NCBI GenBank assembly: GCA_016712175.1
Contig: JADJRQ010000001.1
Span: 744,001 to 808,000 of the forward strand
Length of the DNA: 64,000 bases
From: Solirubrobacterales bacterium
Lineage (GTDB): Bacteria; Actinomycetota; Thermoleophilia; Solirubrobacterales; 70-9
Direction: 5' to 3'
The notes beneath the pieces are model-generated. The model worked only from the letters and a program-made list of their open reading frames with translations. It searched no databases and was not told the DNA's origin. This document shows, in pieces, positions 36,401 through 45,776 of this stretch (positions are counted from its first letter, which is position 1; each line of letters opens with the position of its first letter). Made by a program: the position numbers and the translations under genes.

Positions 36401-37683
36401 CAGTCCCCCGCCCCGGGCCGCGAGACTTCGACCTCGCCGGTCAGCGAGACGACGCCCGGACCGGTCTCCGTCCCGAAGACGACGAAGTCGATGACCCGCA
36501 GCATCTGCATGTTCATCTCGTTGATGTTCTCGTTGCGGAATCCACGGGCGCTGACGTAGTAATGGCCAGGCTGGAGCAGGTTCTCGACCGGGACCGAGAC
36601 CTGGACCCGTTCTCCCGGGGCCATGCTGTCCGGCAGTTCAGGCGACTCGCTGAGGCGCTTGTTGAAGCTGAAGACGTGGAGGCCAACCTGATCGGAGGCG
36701 ATGAAGCTGAACAGGGGCTTCTCGATCTCGCGGATCGCCTCGACCACCAGGTTCATCCGGAACTGCTGCCCCTGCTCGACGTTGGCGATTCGGGTCCCGT
36801 CCATGTCCTCGAGCCAGCCCTCGACCACATGCGCGTCGTCGCCTTCCTCGGAAGCACCGGCGTGGAAGCCCGGGCGCTCGTCTTCTTCGCGGAAGTTCGC
36901 CCGCAGGTACCAGTCGCTGACCTCCCCGGGGCTGCCGATGATGCTCATCTTGCCGTTGTGGATCATCATCGCCCGGTGGCAGAACTTCTCGACTGCGTTC
37001 ATGTCGTGGGTGACCAGCACGATCGTCTTGCCCGCACTGCGCATGTCGTGGAAGACGTCTTCGCACTTCTGCTGGAAGGAGGCGTCGCCGACCGCCAGCA
37101 CCTCGTCGATCAGCATGATGTCGGCTTCGGCCTGGACCATCACCGAGAAGGCCAGGCGGACCAGCATGCCCGACGAATAGTTCTTCAGCTTGAGCTCCGC
37201 GAAATCATCGAGGCCGGCGAAGTCGATCGCGGCCCGGACCCTCGACTGGGCATCCTGACGTGAGAGGCCCATCATCACCGCGTTCAGGACGATGTTCTCG
37301 TGGGCGGTCATCTCCGGGTTGAAGCCGACGCCGAGTTCAATGAAAGGAGCGATCCGGCCGGCGGTGCGGATCCGGCCCCCATCGGCCCGGTAGATGCTGC
37401 CGAGGATCTTCAGGAGCGTGCTCTTGCCGGAGCCGTTGAGGCCGACGATGCCGAAGAACTCGCCCTGGTGCACATCGAAGCTGATGTCGTTCAGCGCCTT
37501 TAGCTCCCGGTAGGAGTTCCGGCGAAACGGATGGACCGCCCGCTCCTTGATCGAATCAACCCGGTTGTCGGGTATCCGGAAGATCTTGTCGACCCCGCGC
37601 ACCTCGACCACGACCGGTCCGGATCCGATCCGGGCCGCCTCTTTTTCGGCAGGGGTCTTTTCGATGGTTCGAGTGGGCTCCAA
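36400..37683 (-). CDS. wzt: Polysaccharide ABC exporter ATPase with C-terminal glycan-binding-type domain (Wzt-like)
   Basis: This 427-residue protein has Walker A G-L-N-G-S-G-K-S-T at 81-89, signature Y-S-S-G-M-L-V-R-L at 169-177, Walker B I-M-L-I-D-E at 189-194 and switch His226. From about residue 260 a beta-rich C-terminal domain follows, as in Wzt proteins where it recognises the glycan's terminal modification. Such a domain fits a glycan whose length is set by a terminal cap, perhaps a methyl or other group from the methyltransferases nearby. The start is TTG 37683, with TACCCT 10 nt upstream. The ATPase core is surely functional. Confidence 0.9.
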   Translation of the reverse strand: MEPTRTIEKTPAEKEAARIGSGPVVVEVRGVDKIFRIPDNRVDSIKERAVHPFRRNSYRELKALNDISFDVHQGEFFGIVGLNGSGKSTLLKILGSIYRADGGRIRTAGRIAPFIELGVGFNPEMTAHENIVLNAVMMGLSRQDAQSRVRAAIDFAGLDDFAELKLKNYSSGMLVRLAFSVMVQAEADIMLIDEVLAVGDASFQQKCEDVFHDMRSAGKTIVLVTHDMNAVEKFCHRAMMIHNGKMSIIGSPGEVSDWYLRANFREEDERPGFHAGASEEGDDAHVVEGWLEDMDGTRIANVEQGQQFRMNLVVEAIREIEKPLFSFIASDQVGLHVFSFNKRLSESPELPDSMAPGERVQVSVPVENLLQPGHYYVSARGFRNENINEMNMQMLRVIDFVVFGTETGPGVVSLTGEVEVSRPGAGD

Positions 37684-37737
37684 AGCGGATTGAAGGGTAC
37701 TCGACCGACCGCCGCACCCCGGCTCACCCCAATCAGT

Positions 37738-39977
37738 TCAACCGAAGTCCAGGAGGTCCGTGATCCGGCTGATCAGGTCGTCGTCGAGGGCCTGGTTCCA
37801 GTCATCGCTCCAGTCGACCTCCGCCCCCGCCGCCCGGGCTGCAAATTCCGGGACCCTTCCGGCCGCCTCCTTCAGTCCCGCCGCCACGCCGTCGACGTCG
37901 GGTGACGCCGCGATCAGGTTGGGTGAAATCGCGCGGAGCTTTTCCGGGGTCTTCGAGGTGCCATAGGTGGTGGTGACCGCGATCATGCCGGCCGACGCCA
38001 TCTCGATCGGAACCAGGCTCGGATGCGGCGCATCCATCAGCGCCAGCCCGAGATCATGCCCGGCCAGCAGCCGCGCGTAGGAGTCCTGGTCGGTCCTCGG
38101 CATCTGCTCGAGGGTCCGGCCGCCGCCGAGGTCGATCCGCTCACCGGCACCGGTCGAGCCGATTGCGTGGAATCGCCACTCTTCACCGAAGATGCCCTCA
38201 CCGATCGCCTTGCGGAGCGCCGCGAGCCCGACCTCGTAGAGATTGCGGGCAGCGTGCGACTCGGGACGGCCGTAGAAGATCAGGCTGGGGCTGGCCCGGC
38301 CGGCCAGGGTCGCGGCGTCCGGCGTCGGTATCGGGGTGATCGCGTTGCCGAAGAAGAGCGAATGCCGGTCGCCTTCCTCGCGACCGGCGGCGTACACGCC
38401 GATGCCCCGTCGGCAAAGTAGTCGCGCAGGATCGAAGTCGAGAAGAGTGCGTCGTGCTCGAAGGTGTAGGACTCCTCGGCGAGATCGGTCCAGGCTCCCT
38501 GCGGGACGGTCAGCGGCTCGTACTCCTGGATCATGTAGAGGAACCGGCGCCGGCCGCTCTGGGAGGCGAGCCGGGTCGCGACGTGCGCGGTCCACCAGGT
38601 GGTCGCGATGAAGCGGTCGTCCGGGCTGAGCTTCAGTGGCACCTTGCCATCCCGCGCGAAGCTGATCTCGACCTGGTCGAAGAGGCCACCCAGCTGGCGG
38701 TAGCTCTCGACCTGCCTACGCCAGTCCTTCGGCAGCGTCGTGGTCGGGTCGACCGTGACAATCCGGACCGGAAGGCCCGACTCGGCCAGCCGACGGGCGA
38801 GGGAGAACTTGGCGATGTAACCGCCGAAGAGATGCTCGAGGTCGATCAACGGGATCAGCAGGTTGACCCGCTGGGGCTGGGTCGCCGAGACGACCGGGAA
38901 AAGCGGGGCGACCTTCTGCCTCATCTGGGCAGTCACTTCGGTTTCCGCGCGGAGCTCCCCGCCGCCGGCCTTCCGGGTGACGCTGCCCGGCAGTCGCCGC
39001 TTGACGGCCACCAGGTGCCGGTAGAGGATGCCGCGAAACAGCACCCGTTCCATGCCGAGTGTCTCGCTTCGGCCGAAGAAGCGGCGGAGTGGCCGGAAGG
39101 CCATCCAGAGCATGCCGCTCAGCTTGCGGTCGCTGGTGACAAACCGGTCCAGCGCGCGGCGGCGGGCGGGTGGCATCTGCTCCCCGCAGCGCTCGATCAC
39201 GAACTGGGCGATGCCCTTGAGCCGGAGGAAGACGTCGAAGTAGGCCGAGGCCCAGCCGCCGAAGATCTCGCGCCAGCGCCGCGGGTCCAGGCGCCGCCAT
39301 CCGGCGCTCATCAGGCCGGCGTTGGCCTTGTCGTGGCCGAGCACCGCGCCGCCGTGCTGGACGTAGTCGTATAGCGGCCGGTCCACGTACGCAAGGTCGC
39401 CGAGCGAGATCGCGACCATCGCCAGCCAGTGGTCATGGTACTGCTCCCCGGGAACCTCGGGGAAGGGCAATGCCGTGTCGGCAACTTCACGGGTGAACAT
39501 CGAGGCGGCCCCCGTCACCGTGTTCGCGACCAGCAGGGAGATCGGGTTGGTGAAGGTGTTCTGGCGGCCGGTCCAGTAGGTCTCGCTGATCAATCCGCCC
39601 TCTTCGTCGACCAGGCGCTGGTCGCTGTAGACCAGTCCGGCACTGCCGATCGCAGCCGACAGCTCCGCGAGCTTGTCTTCGTGCCAGCAGTCGTCCTGGT
39701 CGCTGAGCGCGATCAACTCGTAAACCTCCGGCACCATCGAGATAGCCCGTTCGAAGTTCCGGTAGAAGCCGAGGTTCGAGGGCGACGGCGAGAAGGTGAA
39801 GCGGTCGTCGTCCCCGAGCACCTCCGTGATCGTCCCCAGGCCATCAGGGCCGGACCCGTCATCGCTGATGAAACAGTGCCACTCGACGCCCTGCTGGTTA
39901 CGGATCGAATCGATCTGGATCTCGAAGAGGCGGCGATCGGGGTTGTAGGTCGCCATAGAGACGGCGATCTTTTTCAA
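37738..39977 (-). CDS. Two-domain glycosyltransferase: GT2 + GT4/WsaF-like, one frameshift
   Basis: About 745 residues after repair. The N-terminal GT2 domain has S-M-A-T-Y-N-P-D at residues 7-14, F-I-S-D-D-G-S-G-P-D and L-S-D-Q-D-D-C-W-H, typical of rhamnosyl- or galactosyltransferases. The C-terminal half is a GT-B domain with F-L-Y-M-I-Q-E-Y-E-P and E-H-D-A-L-F-S-T-S, then, past a one-base shift in a G-run near 38410, F-Y-G-R-P-E-S-H-A-A-R-N and M-A-S-A-G-M-I-A-V. This second half resembles WsaF-type rhamnosyltransferases. The TTG start (39977) overlaps the upstream stop as TTGA. One protein probably adds two successive sugars. Confidence 0.8.
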
Positions 39978-41549
39978 TCGACCTTCCCGGAGCCCGTTTC
40001 GCGACTGACTTTCACCAGGGACAGGTCGACGACGCCGGGGAAAGTCTCCTTCGAATCGACCCTCCACCCCCGTGGCAACTCGATCAGCGTCCCGTCATCC
40101 AGGTACTTCCCTTCCGCCGAGTTGCCGGGGCGGACTTCGGCCCTCGGTCCGACGATGAAGACACTGGCGTTCCGGCCATCCGAGAGGGCTTTGTTCAGGT
40201 TGAGGTCCTTGTCCGGCACCGGTGTGAGCGGCAGGTACGGCGGCTCGCCCTGCGGCAGATTCAGCGAAAAGACCTGGGTCTGGCTTTGGAGTTTCGCCCG
40301 AGCGGAGTCAAAGGAGCCGGTGTGATCGGCGCGCTGAGCAGGTCGACCACGACGTCCCCCGGCCCGGCCTGATCGTCGATGCGGGCCGCGGCAGCGTTGT
40401 AGTCGATCGTCCGTGCCGAGTCCTCCATCGACTTGACGGTACCGACGGCGAAGCCCCCGATCACGGCGATTCCGCAGATTCCGCCCCAGACCGGTCCGGC
40501 CGCCGAGAGGACCGCGCCGATCGCGAGGAACAGCCCCGGGGATGCCGCGACCAGGTTGCGTGAGCCGAAGAGGTCGGACCCGGCGAATCCATAGAGCGCT
40601 TCGGCCACCGGCGTTGCCAGGAACAGGGCGAAGACGAGAATGCCCATGCGGTTTCGCTGAAGCCACTGCCGGAAGCCGGGCTTCTCCCGCAGGACTCTGA
40701 TCAGGCCGGCTCCGGCCGCGACCAGGATCGCCACGGCGATGAGGATCACAACGGCCCGGCCGGGCAGCTGGGACGGGGTCAGCAGGGGGTGGCCAAGGGC
40801 CCATTGCTCGACCGCCAGGCGCTTGGTTTCGAAGCCATCACCCTGGAGCGCCTTGAGTAGCTCGATCGTTGGCGAGTCCTGATCCTTTATGAACGAAGGC
40901 AGCAGGGCAGGAAAAGGAGCGCCGCGCCGATGTTCGCGATCAGCGCCGGGCGCCAGGACTCGCGCTCCGACCAGAGCAGCCAGATGAACTGGGCGAGCAG
41001 GAAGAAGAGTGCCGTGTAGTGCGTGTAGACGGCGAGGCAGGAGAGGGCACCGTAGACGACCCACCAGCGAACCCTGCCCGTACGGGACCCGGCGAGCATC
41101 GCCAGGGTCGAGCCGATCAGCAGCGCCAGCATCAGGGTGTAGCCCCGGCCGTTGCCGGAGAAGAAGATCATGAATGGGCTCAGCGTCATCAGGGCCGCCG
41201 CGATCAGGCCCGCCATCTGGCCGACCGTTCGCTTGCCGAGCAGCCAGATCATCGGGATGCAGGCGGTTCCCGCGACCAGTGCCGGGAGGCGGACCAGCTC
41301 CGGGGCGGATCCGAACCCCGTGGACAACTTGGCCAAAAGGAAGTAGAGGGGCGGTGTGATCTCGGCGTCGCCGGAAACGAGGTCGAACAGGTTCGAGTCC
41401 GGGTTCTTGACGATCCAGAGAGTCGAAAGCTCGTCGCCGAGCAGCGAAGAGCCGTACTGGTGGAGCCTGAGGGCAAGACCGAGGAGGGTCAGGATGCCGA
41501 CGACGATCAGTGGCCATGCGGTTTTCTTGTCCTCGCTGAACCGGGGCAT
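39974..41549 (-). CDS. GT-C (GT39-like) glycosyltransferase, paralogue C, two frameshifts
   Basis: About 525 residues. The N-terminus has L-L-G-D-E-L-S-T-L-W-I-V and G-D-A-E-I-T-P-P-L-Y-F, the acidic and D-x-E loops conserved with the paralogues at 42.3-44.0 and 48.5-50.1 kb; S-G-N-G-R-G-Y-T-L and Y-T-H-Y-T-A-L-F are also shared. Frame changes near 40900 (L-F-L-P then L-P-S-F-I-K-D-Q) and near 40305 (P-L-T-P-L then A-R-A-K-L-Q) split it into three pieces. The C-terminal soluble domain ends at 39974 and is coupled (TTGA) to the two-domain glycosyltransferase. It likely transfers sugar from a polyprenyl donor outside the membrane. Confidence 0.76.
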
Positions 41550-41558
41550 CGGGAGGTG

Positions 41559-41564
41559 ATCTTA
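41559..41564 (-). promoter_or_regulatory. Putative -10 box for GT-C paralogue C
   Basis: TAAGAT on the minus strand, 9 nt before ATG 41549; it lies back-to-back with the divergent GT2 promoter at 41598. Confidence 0.4.
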
Positions 41565-41597
41565 AGCGCCGCAGCGGTTTGTGCCTCGACTCCCCGT

Positions 41598-41603
41598 TAG
41601 GAT
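41598..41603 (+). promoter_or_regulatory. Putative -10 box for the GT2 gene at 41612
   Basis: TAGGAT, 8 nt before ATG 41612. Confidence 0.4.
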
Positions 41604-41611
41604 CGCGCTTC

Positions 41612-42325
41612 ATGTGGCAAGAAGAAACTGTGTCGGTCGTCTTGATGACCTACAACGAACGCGACTCGATCCGTGAGGTCATCGAAGACTTTTACGCCAC
41701 CGGCGTGGTCGATGAAGTCCTGGTCGTGAACAACAACGCCGCCGAAGGTACGACTGAGGAAGTCGAGAAGACCGGGGCCCGCCAGGTCTTCGAGTCAAGT
41801 CAGGGCTACGGGCATGCGGTCAATCGTGGCCTGCGCGAAGCCGAAGGTGATCTGATCGTCCTCGCCGAGCCCGACGGAACCTTCCTCGCCAAGGATGTGA
41901 TCAAGCTCCTGGCCTACAGCAACGACTGCGACGTGGTGCTCGGAACCCGCACCACGCGCGAGATGATCTGGGACGGCGCCAACATGGGCTGGTTCCTCAA
42001 GTGGGGTAACTGGGCGGTCGCAAAGATGGTCGAGATCCTCTTCAACACCAGCCACCTGAGCGACGTCGGCTGCACCTATCGGCTGATGCGAAAGGACACC
42101 GCTCGATGGATGGCCGACGAGATGTCGGTTGGCGGCAGCCACGCCGGCCCGGAGATGATGCTGCTGACGATCACCTCGGGAAAGAGATTCGTCGAAGTGC
42201 CCGTGAACTATCTGCCGCGGGTAGGAACTTCGTCGGTCACCGGCCACCCGGTCAAAGCCGTGCTGCTCGGACTGACGATGATCCGGTTCATCCTCGGCGA
42301 GCGGTTCGCCCAAAGCCGCGGCTGA
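41612..42325 (+). CDS. Family 2 glycosyltransferase (short, DPM-like)
   Basis: This 237-residue GT-A enzyme has V-V-L-M-T-Y-N-E-R near residue 9, V-L-V-V-N-N-N-A, L-A-E-P-D-G-T-F for the metal-binding acidic residues and G-C-T-Y-R-L-M. It lacks C-terminal membrane helices, so it resembles polyprenyl-phosphate mannose/glucose synthases of the soluble type. N-N-N replaces the usual D-D-x after the second strand, as in several actinobacterial homologues. It probably charges a lipid carrier or extends the glycan. It lies between two GT-C genes on the opposite strand. Confidence 0.84.
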   Translation: MWQEETVSVVLMTYNERDSIREVIEDFYATGVVDEVLVVNNNAAEGTTEEVEKTGARQVFESSQGYGHAVNRGLREAEGDLIVLAEPDGTFLAKDVIKLLAYSNDCDVVLGTRTTREMIWDGANMGWFLKWGNWAVAKMVEILFNTSHLSDVGCTYRLMRKDTARWMADEMSVGGSHAGPEMMLLTITSGKRFVEVPVNYLPRVGTSSVTGHPVKAVLLGLTMIRFILGERFAQSRG

Positions 42326-42334
42326 AGCTCCGAA

Positions 42335-44002
42335 TCACTCGACGTCGATGACGTAGAGCGTCGCGTTCGGGACGCCCTCGTAAGTCGTCTGCTCGACGAT
42401 CTTCGCGTTCTTTGGCAGGTAAACCGTGTAGTTCTCGAACAGCACCTGGTCGAGGTTCCGGCCACTCTCGGCGTTGTCGACGACCGGCACCCAGTCCTGG
42501 GCGTACATGAAGACCCGGTGGCCGGAAGCCTGGTTGAAAGCCTTCTCCAGATCATCCTGAATCGGCGTGATGACCACGGTCTTCGGCAGGAACGGCGGCT
42601 GGCTGACCGGGTGGTTCGGTGAATAGAGCGGCAGGTCATTCGACATCGCGGCATCAAGCGCGGTCAGCGGGACCGGCGTGGTCAGGGAGGCCAGCATGTC
42701 GACGACGACGTCGCCCGGCGCCGATTCTTCGTCGATCACCTTGGCCGGCGCCTTGAAGCCGACCACGCGGTTCTCCGGCCGCAGGATGCCAGCTGCGGCG
42801 AAGGCGTAACCGCCGATCACGACGACGGCGCAGGCGGTCGCCAACAGACCGGTCGGAATCGAAAGCACCGCCCCGATGACCAGCGCGAAGCCGTACCAGG
42901 AGGGAGCCATGTTCCGGGCACCGAAGATGTCGGTCCCGGCGAGGTTCAGGACCAGCTCACCGAGCGGAGTGGCAATCGCGATCAGGAAGACAAGGATCAG
43001 ACCGGAGGGGATGCCACGCCAGGAGTCCCCTAAGCCGACGGAAACCGGGCTTCTGGCAACGAAATCACCTCCTGGGGAGGTGATTTCGTTGCCAGAAGTC
43101 TTCGGGGCGGTTGCTGGTTGGCTTGAGTCGCGCAGGGTCCGCACCGTCACCATCGCCGCGACGACCAGGGCCAGGGTGATGATCACCATTGCGATCTCTC
43201 CCGGGACCACGTCGGCGTCGAGGAAGGGGTGCCCGAACGCCCAGCCCTTGACCTGGGTCAGCTTTGCGTCGAAGCCGTGCCCCTGCAGCGCCTGAAGAAC
43301 GTCGGTCGTCGGTGAGCTCAGGTCGCTTCGCATCCCCGAGATCCAGGGCAGGAAGAAGATGACGGCACCGACGTTGGCGAGGATGGCGGGCCGCCGTGAT
43401 CCTTTACGGAGCCAGAGCAGCCAGACCAGCTGGGCCAGCAGGACGAACATTGCCGTGTAGTGGCTGTACATCGCCAGACAGGTGAGCCCTCCGTAAGCAA
43501 CCCACCACCGGGCCCGGCCGGTCTCGTCGGCCTTCAGCATCGCGATCGTCGAGCCGATCAACAGGGCGACCATCAATGTGTAGGCCCGGCCGTTGCCGGA
43601 GAAATAGATCATCAGAGGACTGAGCGCGAGGATCGCCGCGCCGATCAGGCCGGCCCGCTCGTTGATCGTCTTCCGGCCAAGCACGTAGAGCAGGGGGATC
43701 GAAACGATGCCGCTGATCAGGGCCGGAAGGCGGACCAGCTCCGGGGCCGAGCCGAGCTGGACCGCGAACCAGCTGAGGATGAAATTCAGGGGCGGGGTGA
43801 TCTCAGCGTCGCCGCTGACCAGGTCGATCGTCCCGCCGAGACTGTGGTTGCTGACGATCCAGAGGGTCGAGAGCTCGTCGCCGCTGACTGACTCATTCGC
43901 CTGGATCAGGCGGAGAACCGTGCCGACGATGACGATCAGGCCGAGCAGCAGGCCGATCCGATGGGTTGAAACCTGCTGGACGAGCGACCGGCGGTTCCCC
44001 AA
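42335..44002 (-). CDS. GT-C (GT39-like) glycosyltransferase, paralogue D, carrying a palindromic insertion
   Basis: This 555-residue intact member of the GT-C family has V-S-G-D-E-L-S-T-L-W-I-V in loop 1, G-D-A-E-I-T-P-P-L-N-F, about eleven helices and a C-terminal soluble domain with V-P-L-T-A-L-D and P-P-F-L-P. Where paralogues C and E have a linker of roughly 12 residues after R-x-L-R/K, this protein has about 40 (S-S-Q-P-A-T-A-P onward). That extra stretch includes the 23-bp perfect DNA palindrome at 43050-43098. The insertion stays in frame and lies in a loop. The TTG start is at 44002, 18 nt after the PhyH gene stop. Confidence 0.84.
   Translation of the reverse strand: MGNRRSLVQQVSTHRIGLLLGLIVIVGTVLRLIQANESVSGDELSTLWIVSNHSLGGTIDLVSGDAEITPPLNFILSWFAVQLGSAPELVRLPALISGIVSIPLLYVLGRKTINERAGLIGAAILALSPLMIYFSGNGRAYTLMVALLIGSTIAMLKADETGRARWWVAYGGLTCLAMYSHYTAMFVLLAQLVWLLWLRKGSRRPAILANVGAVIFFLPWISGMRSDLSSPTTDVLQALQGHGFDAKLTQVKGWAFGHPFLDADVVPGEIAMVIITLALVVAAMVTVRTLRDSSQPATAPKTSGNEITSPGGDFVARSPVSVGLGDSWRGIPSGLILVFLIAIATPLGELVLNLAGTDIFGARNMAPSWYGFALVIGAVLSIPTGLLATACAVVVIGGYAFAAAGILRPENRVVGFKAPAKVIDEESAPGDVVVDMLASLTTPVPLTALDAAMSNDLPLYSPNHPVSQPPFLPKTVVITPIQDDLEKAFNQASGHRVFMYAQDWVPVVDNAESGRNLDQVLFENYTVYLPKNAKIVEQTTYEGVPNATLYVIDVE
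43050..43098. repeat. Perfect 23-bp palindrome within a coding region
   Basis: Arms 43050-43072 and 43076-43098 are exact reverse complements around a 3-nt TGG loop. The palindrome is wholly inside GT-C paralogue D and codes for S-G-N-E-I-T-S-P-G-G-D-F-V-A-R-S. A coding palindrome of this length is not expected by chance and points to an inserted small palindromic element. Confidence 0.9.
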
Positions 44003-44020
44003 AGTTCAGACTCCGGTCAT

Positions 44021-45079
44021 TTAGAAAGCGATCGGAACGTAATTGTCCGGGTACTGTGAAGGACCGAAAAACCAGCTTTCGATGGCGTAACGCGGGTTCG
44101 GCATGCTGGGATCCGAACCGGTCTTGTGCAGGAACAGGTGGTCGAAGAGCAGCGCGTCGCCGGGGTTGAAGATCGGGCGGACAACACCGACATCACCGGC
44201 CAGCTTGTCGGCAGTCTGGTCGGAGATCTGGAAATCGAGGTAAGTACCGGGGCCGCCGATCTCAGCGTACTCCTCGAGCCGGACCGGAACAACGTCCATG
44301 CTCGGCGCGACATCGCCGCAGCGCGAGAGCGAAAGCCAGACGTTCATCGAGCGCACGTCGCCCATGAACTTGCCGTCCTGGTGCCAGCCTCCAGCGACGT
44401 CAGGCGTGGCCTTCCGCAGCGTGCACTTCTGGGCCGAGATCGCCGGCTTCTCGCCGAGGTAGGTCTCGATCACGGTGCGCAGGTTGGCCTTCTCGAAAGT
44501 GTCGAGCATGTCGAAGAGCATCTTCGGCGAATCCGCGGCGAGCACTCCGCCGCCTTCTTCGACCCATTCGCGCTCGGGGATCCGGAAGGGTTCTTCGGGA
44601 GCCATCTCGTCGTAGAAGCCGTCCGGATCGCTCTCGCCTTCGGAGAGCTTGTCGCGCACTTCGAAGGAGTGGTCGATGTCGGCCGCAACCTGCAGGGCCT
44701 TTTCGTCGTCCATCACGTCGCGGACAAGCAAGCAGCCGGCCTCGAGGAAGGCGGCACGAAGAAGTTCGGGGGTGAGCTCGTCCGGCGTTGCTTCCGGGCA
44801 GAGAGACTGCTCACCACGAGCCGGGACCGTCGCGCCCGGGGCCGGGTACTGCGGATCCTTCGGCGCGTTCTCGATCAGTTCGATGCCGGCGAGGTGACGC
44901 ATGGTGCGGAGCTCACGCTCGACCTGCGGGTCGCGCTGGTTCCGGTTGGCTTCGGTGAGGAGGTCGATGGCCTCGAAGAACTGGCCGTCAGCGGCGAGCC
45001 GATCGGCTTCCAGTGATTCGGGGCGGCGTTCGATGACCGCGGTTTCAGCTTGACGATTCTTTCGCGAGAAAAGGCCCAT
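44021..45079 (-). CDS. Phytanoyl-CoA dioxygenase (PhyH) family protein
   Basis: This 352-residue protein has an N-terminal helical region of about 65 residues (TPR-like, A-D-G-Q-F-F-E-A-I-D-L-L-T-E-A) before a PhyH-type Fe(II)/2-oxoglutarate dioxygenase domain. The iron ligands are H233 and D235 in G-G-W-H-Q-D-G and the distal H318 in F-L-H-K-T-G. S-A-Q-K-C-T-L and the conserved basic residue in N-P-R-Y-A-I-E-S may bind the co-substrate. PhyH enzymes hydroxylate varied small molecules; in this locus a sugar, a lipid carrier or an acyl group of the glycan could be the target, which is inference. Confidence 0.84.
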   Translation of the reverse strand: MGLFSRKNRQAETAVIERRPESLEADRLAADGQFFEAIDLLTEANRNQRDPQVERELRTMRHLAGIELIENAPKDPQYPAPGATVPARGEQSLCPEATPDELTPELLRAAFLEAGCLLVRDVMDDEKALQVAADIDHSFEVRDKLSEGESDPDGFYDEMAPEEPFRIPEREWVEEGGGVLAADSPKMLFDMLDTFEKANLRTVIETYLGEKPAISAQKCTLRKATPDVAGGWHQDGKFMGDVRSMNVWLSLSRCGDVAPSMDVVPVRLEEYAEIGGPGTYLDFQISDQTADKLAGDVGVVRPIFNPGDALLFDHLFLHKTGSDPSMPNPRYAIESWFFGPSQYPDNYVPIAF

Positions 45080-45135
45080 TCGATACCTACCTTGGAAGTT
45101 AGAGATCCCTAATACTCAGGGGCACGCTAGCAATG

Positions 45136-45738
45136 TTATTTGGTGCCGACTGGTTTGGCGGGAATCCCCACCACCATGGTTCCTTCGGCCACGTCCTTGG
45201 TGACGACGGCTCCCGAGCCGATTATGGCCTTGTCGCCGACCTTGAATGGTCCGAGTAGCGAGGAACCGGTACCGATGAAACAGTCGTGGCCGATCGTCGG
45301 ACCCTGGTGGATGCCGGCCACCAGTCCGATCGAAACCCAGGGTGCGATCACCGTGCCGGACTTGATCTCGACCAGACCGTCGAGCACCACCTGGCCGTGA
45401 GGAAAATAGATTCCGGGGTGCATCAGGACCGGGTCACCGATCGAGATCTGAGAAGTAGCCATAGAGATCTTGTGGAGGAGGCGCGGGATGATCGGCACAC
45501 CCCGGGCGAGCAGTCGCATGCGCAGCCGGTAACAGACGTGGGCGAAGAAAGCGTCGCTCACCCACATCAGCCGGAATGCCTTCAAGATCACCTGCCAGCC
45601 GGATTTGGCCTCGAACATCTCACCCCGGTGGAGGGAGGTAACACGCACGTCCTCGGTGACCGCGATCCGGAACCCCGGGTGACGGGCGTGGAGGTCGCGC
45701 CAAAAGGCTTTCATCTCGGGTTTGCTTGGTTGAGTCAT
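45136..45738 (-). CDS. Hexapeptide-repeat acyltransferase (serine acetyltransferase-like)
   Basis: This 200-residue protein has an N-terminal helical part and a C-terminal left-handed beta-helix: I-G-D-P-V-L-M-H-P-G-I-Y-F, I-A-P-W-V-S-I-G, I-G-H-D-C-F-I-G-T-G-S and I-G-S-G-A-V-V-T-K-D-V ending V-V-G-I-P-A-K-P-V. These match LbH acetyltransferases of the CysE/NeuD/WbbJ kind. In this setting it probably acetylates a nucleotide sugar or a glycan residue in the cytoplasm, rather than making O-acetylserine. It is divergent from the methyltransferase gene at 45777, sharing a 38-nt gap with a TATAG element. Confidence 0.83.
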   Translation of the reverse strand: MTQPSKPEMKAFWRDLHARHPGFRIAVTEDVRVTSLHRGEMFEAKSGWQVILKAFRLMWVSDAFFAHVCYRLRMRLLARGVPIIPRLLHKISMATSQISIGDPVLMHPGIYFPHGQVVLDGLVEIKSGTVIAPWVSIGLVAGIHQGPTIGHDCFIGTGSSLLGPFKVGDKAIIGSGAVVTKDVAEGTMVVGIPAKPVGTK

Positions 45739-45776
45739 CGGAAGTGCCGCAGCCTATAGCCTCTCGGCCGATCAAC

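Noticed and set aside
43050..43098. Reading the perfect palindrome as a transcription terminator
   Set aside because: It is in the middle of an intact coding frame and has no T-run on either strand.
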